Position numbers and translations under genes: made by a program
DNA from: Stenotrophomonas sp. Marseille-Q4652
GTDB taxonomy: Bacteria > Pseudomonadota > Gammaproteobacteria > Xanthomonadales > Xanthomonadaceae
Length of the DNA: 64,000 bases
Assembly (NCBI RefSeq): GCF_916618915.1
Contig: NZ_CAKAKE010000001.1
Coordinates: forward strand, 2,525,001-2,589,000
Reading direction: 5' to 3'
Part shown: piece by piece, positions 63,083 through 64,000 of the stretch
Numbering within the stretch: the stretch's first letter is position 1
Layout of the letters: each line of letters starts with the position of its first letter
The notes under the pieces: generated by a model
What the model was told of the DNA's origin: nothing
Databases searched by the model: none
The model's input: only the letters and a program-made list of their open reading frames with translations

Positions 63083-63988
63083 TCAGGCGTCCTGCAGTTT
63101 TGCGAACTCGACCGCGAGGTGGTCGACCAGCGCGCGCACCGAGGGCAGCAGACCGCGGCGCGAGGGGAACACGAGGTGGATCAGTTCCTGCGGCGGCGCC
63201 CAGTCGGGCAGCAGGTGCACCAGCCGGCCCTTGCCAAGCGCGTCGTGCACGATCATCCGCGGCAGCTGCACCACGCCGACGCCGGCGCAGGCGGCCTCAC
63301 GCAGGGCGAGCATGCCGCGGGTGACCAGCCGCGGCCGATACGGTACTTCGGCCACAGCACCGTCGGGACCCAGCAGGCGCCAGACGTGTTCGTCCTGCGG
63401 CTGGCCCAGGGCGAGGCTGGGCAGCTGGCCGAGGTCGGCCGGACCCTGCGGGGTGCCGTGGCGCGCCAGCAGGTCCGGGCTGGCCACCAGCACCTGGCGG
63501 CGTTCGCCCAGCACCCGCAGTACCAGCTCGCTGTCCTGCAGCGGCGGCGGGCGCACGCGGATGGCCAGGTCCAGGCCCTCGGCGATCACGTCGACCCGGC
63601 GGTTGGTCGCTTCCAGCTGCAGCTGCACGTCGGGGCAGGTGGCCATGAACCCGGCCAGCATCCGGCCCACGCCGAAATCCAGCAGGGTGGTCGGGCAGCT
63701 CAGGCGCACGGTGCCGCGCGGCTGGCTGCGGGTCAGCTCGATCGCTTCGGTGGCGGCCTCGGCCTCGACCAGCATCGCCTGCACGTGGGAATGAAAGGTC
63801 TGCCCGGCCTCGGTGACCGAGAAGCGGCGCGTGGAACGCTGGATCAGGCGCACGCCCAGCCGTTCCTCCAGCAGGGCGACACGCCGGCTCAGCTTGGACT
63901 TGGGCTCGCCCAGCGCCCGGCCGGCCGCGGCGAAACCGCCGTGCTCGACCACCTTGGCGAAGTAGTAGAGGTCGTTGAGGTCGTGCAT
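63083..63988 (-). CDS. LysR-family transcriptional regulator
   Basis: A 301-residue regulator. The winged helix-turn-helix covers residues 1-62: DLNDLYYFAKVVEHGGFAAA, then KSKLSRRVALLEERLGVRLI. The effector domain begins about residue 90 (GTVRLSCPTTLLDFGVGRML) and includes LDLAIRVRPPP and LREAACAGVGVVQLP. It belongs to the large group with CrgA/DmlR-like members; the effector is unknown. ATG 63988 was chosen over the adjacent GTG 63991. It runs in the same direction as the M61 gene, 81 bp upstream; its own upstream region lies mostly outside the window. Confidence 0.9.
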   Translation of the reverse strand: MHDLNDLYYFAKVVEHGGFAAAGRALGEPKSKLSRRVALLEERLGVRLIQRSTRRFSVTEAGQTFHSHVQAMLVEAEAATEAIELTRSQPRGTVRLSCPTTLLDFGVGRMLAGFMATCPDVQLQLEATNRRVDVIAEGLDLAIRVRPPPLQDSELVLRVLGERRQVLVASPDLLARHGTPQGPADLGQLPSLALGQPQDEHVWRLLGPDGAVAEVPYRPRLVTRGMLALREAACAGVGVVQLPRMIVHDALGKGRLVHLLPDWAPPQELIHLVFPSRRGLLPSVRALVDHLAVEFAKLQDA

Positions 63989-64000
63989 CACCGGTCCATC

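Overview
The window is high-GC proteobacterial chromosome, most likely from a Xanthomonadaceae member (Stenotrophomonas/Xanthomonas type). The reasons are the very G+C-rich coding, many lipoprotein and Tat genes, the glnA/glnK/amtB and ntrBC pairs, a fused indolepyruvate oxidoreductase, and a TldD/TldE–DUF4159–MoxR–DUF58–BatA cluster. This placement is inference from gene content; no marker gene was compared. No rRNA, tRNA, CRISPR array or insertion sequence was recognised.

Layout. 1-3.9 kb: end of hemY, a FadI-like thiolase, a conserved unknown and a VOC protein. 3.9-5.1 kb: two tandem periplasmic Cu/Zn superoxide dismutase lipoproteins. 5.2-14 kb: a nitrogen-control region (ntrC, ntrB, amtB, glnK, glnA) enclosing a cell-wall operon (mltA, a small secreted protein, an AmpD-type amidase). 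A sigma-54 promoter with two NtrC sites lies upstream of glnA and a further NtrC-like site covers the ntrB start, so the region looks like a self-wired nitrogen regulon. 14-30 kb: ordinary metabolic, envelope and unknown genes (uppP, META lipoprotein, PEBP, TPR-sulfotransferase, YheT hydrolase, PlsC-like acyltransferase, thioesterase, phospholipase D family, YceI, SixA, ParA-like, Ycf46-like AAA). A secreted-protein gene interrupted by one amber codon sits beside its intact relative, followed by an AEC transporter. 30-35.6 kb: a 1237-residue indolepyruvate ferredoxin oxidoreductase and a hipBA-type toxin-antitoxin pair with three evenly phased operators. 36.5-49 kb: a co-directional run of ten genes (two Tat-exported TldD paralogues, TldE, DUF4159, MoxR, DUF58, BatA and three membrane or membrane-linked proteins in tight overlap).

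49.2-60.7 kb is an accessory island of visibly lower G+C. It encodes, leftward in one nearly gapless unit, a DNA cytosine methyltransferase, a full-length RpoD-like sigma factor with N-terminal ankyrin repeats, a MORC/Hsp90-like GHL ATPase, a Z1 superfamily-II helicase-like protein, a PD-(D/E)XK (DUF4420-type) protein and an AIPR-family protein. A Vsr-type endonuclease is divergent from the methyltransferase. The Dcm/Vsr/GHL/Z1 combination matches a known class of restriction-like defence operons. The ankyrin-RpoD protein embedded in it is the unusual element and the best candidate for undescribed biology here. 61-64 kb returns to chromosomal genes: an M61 metallopeptidase and a LysR regulator.
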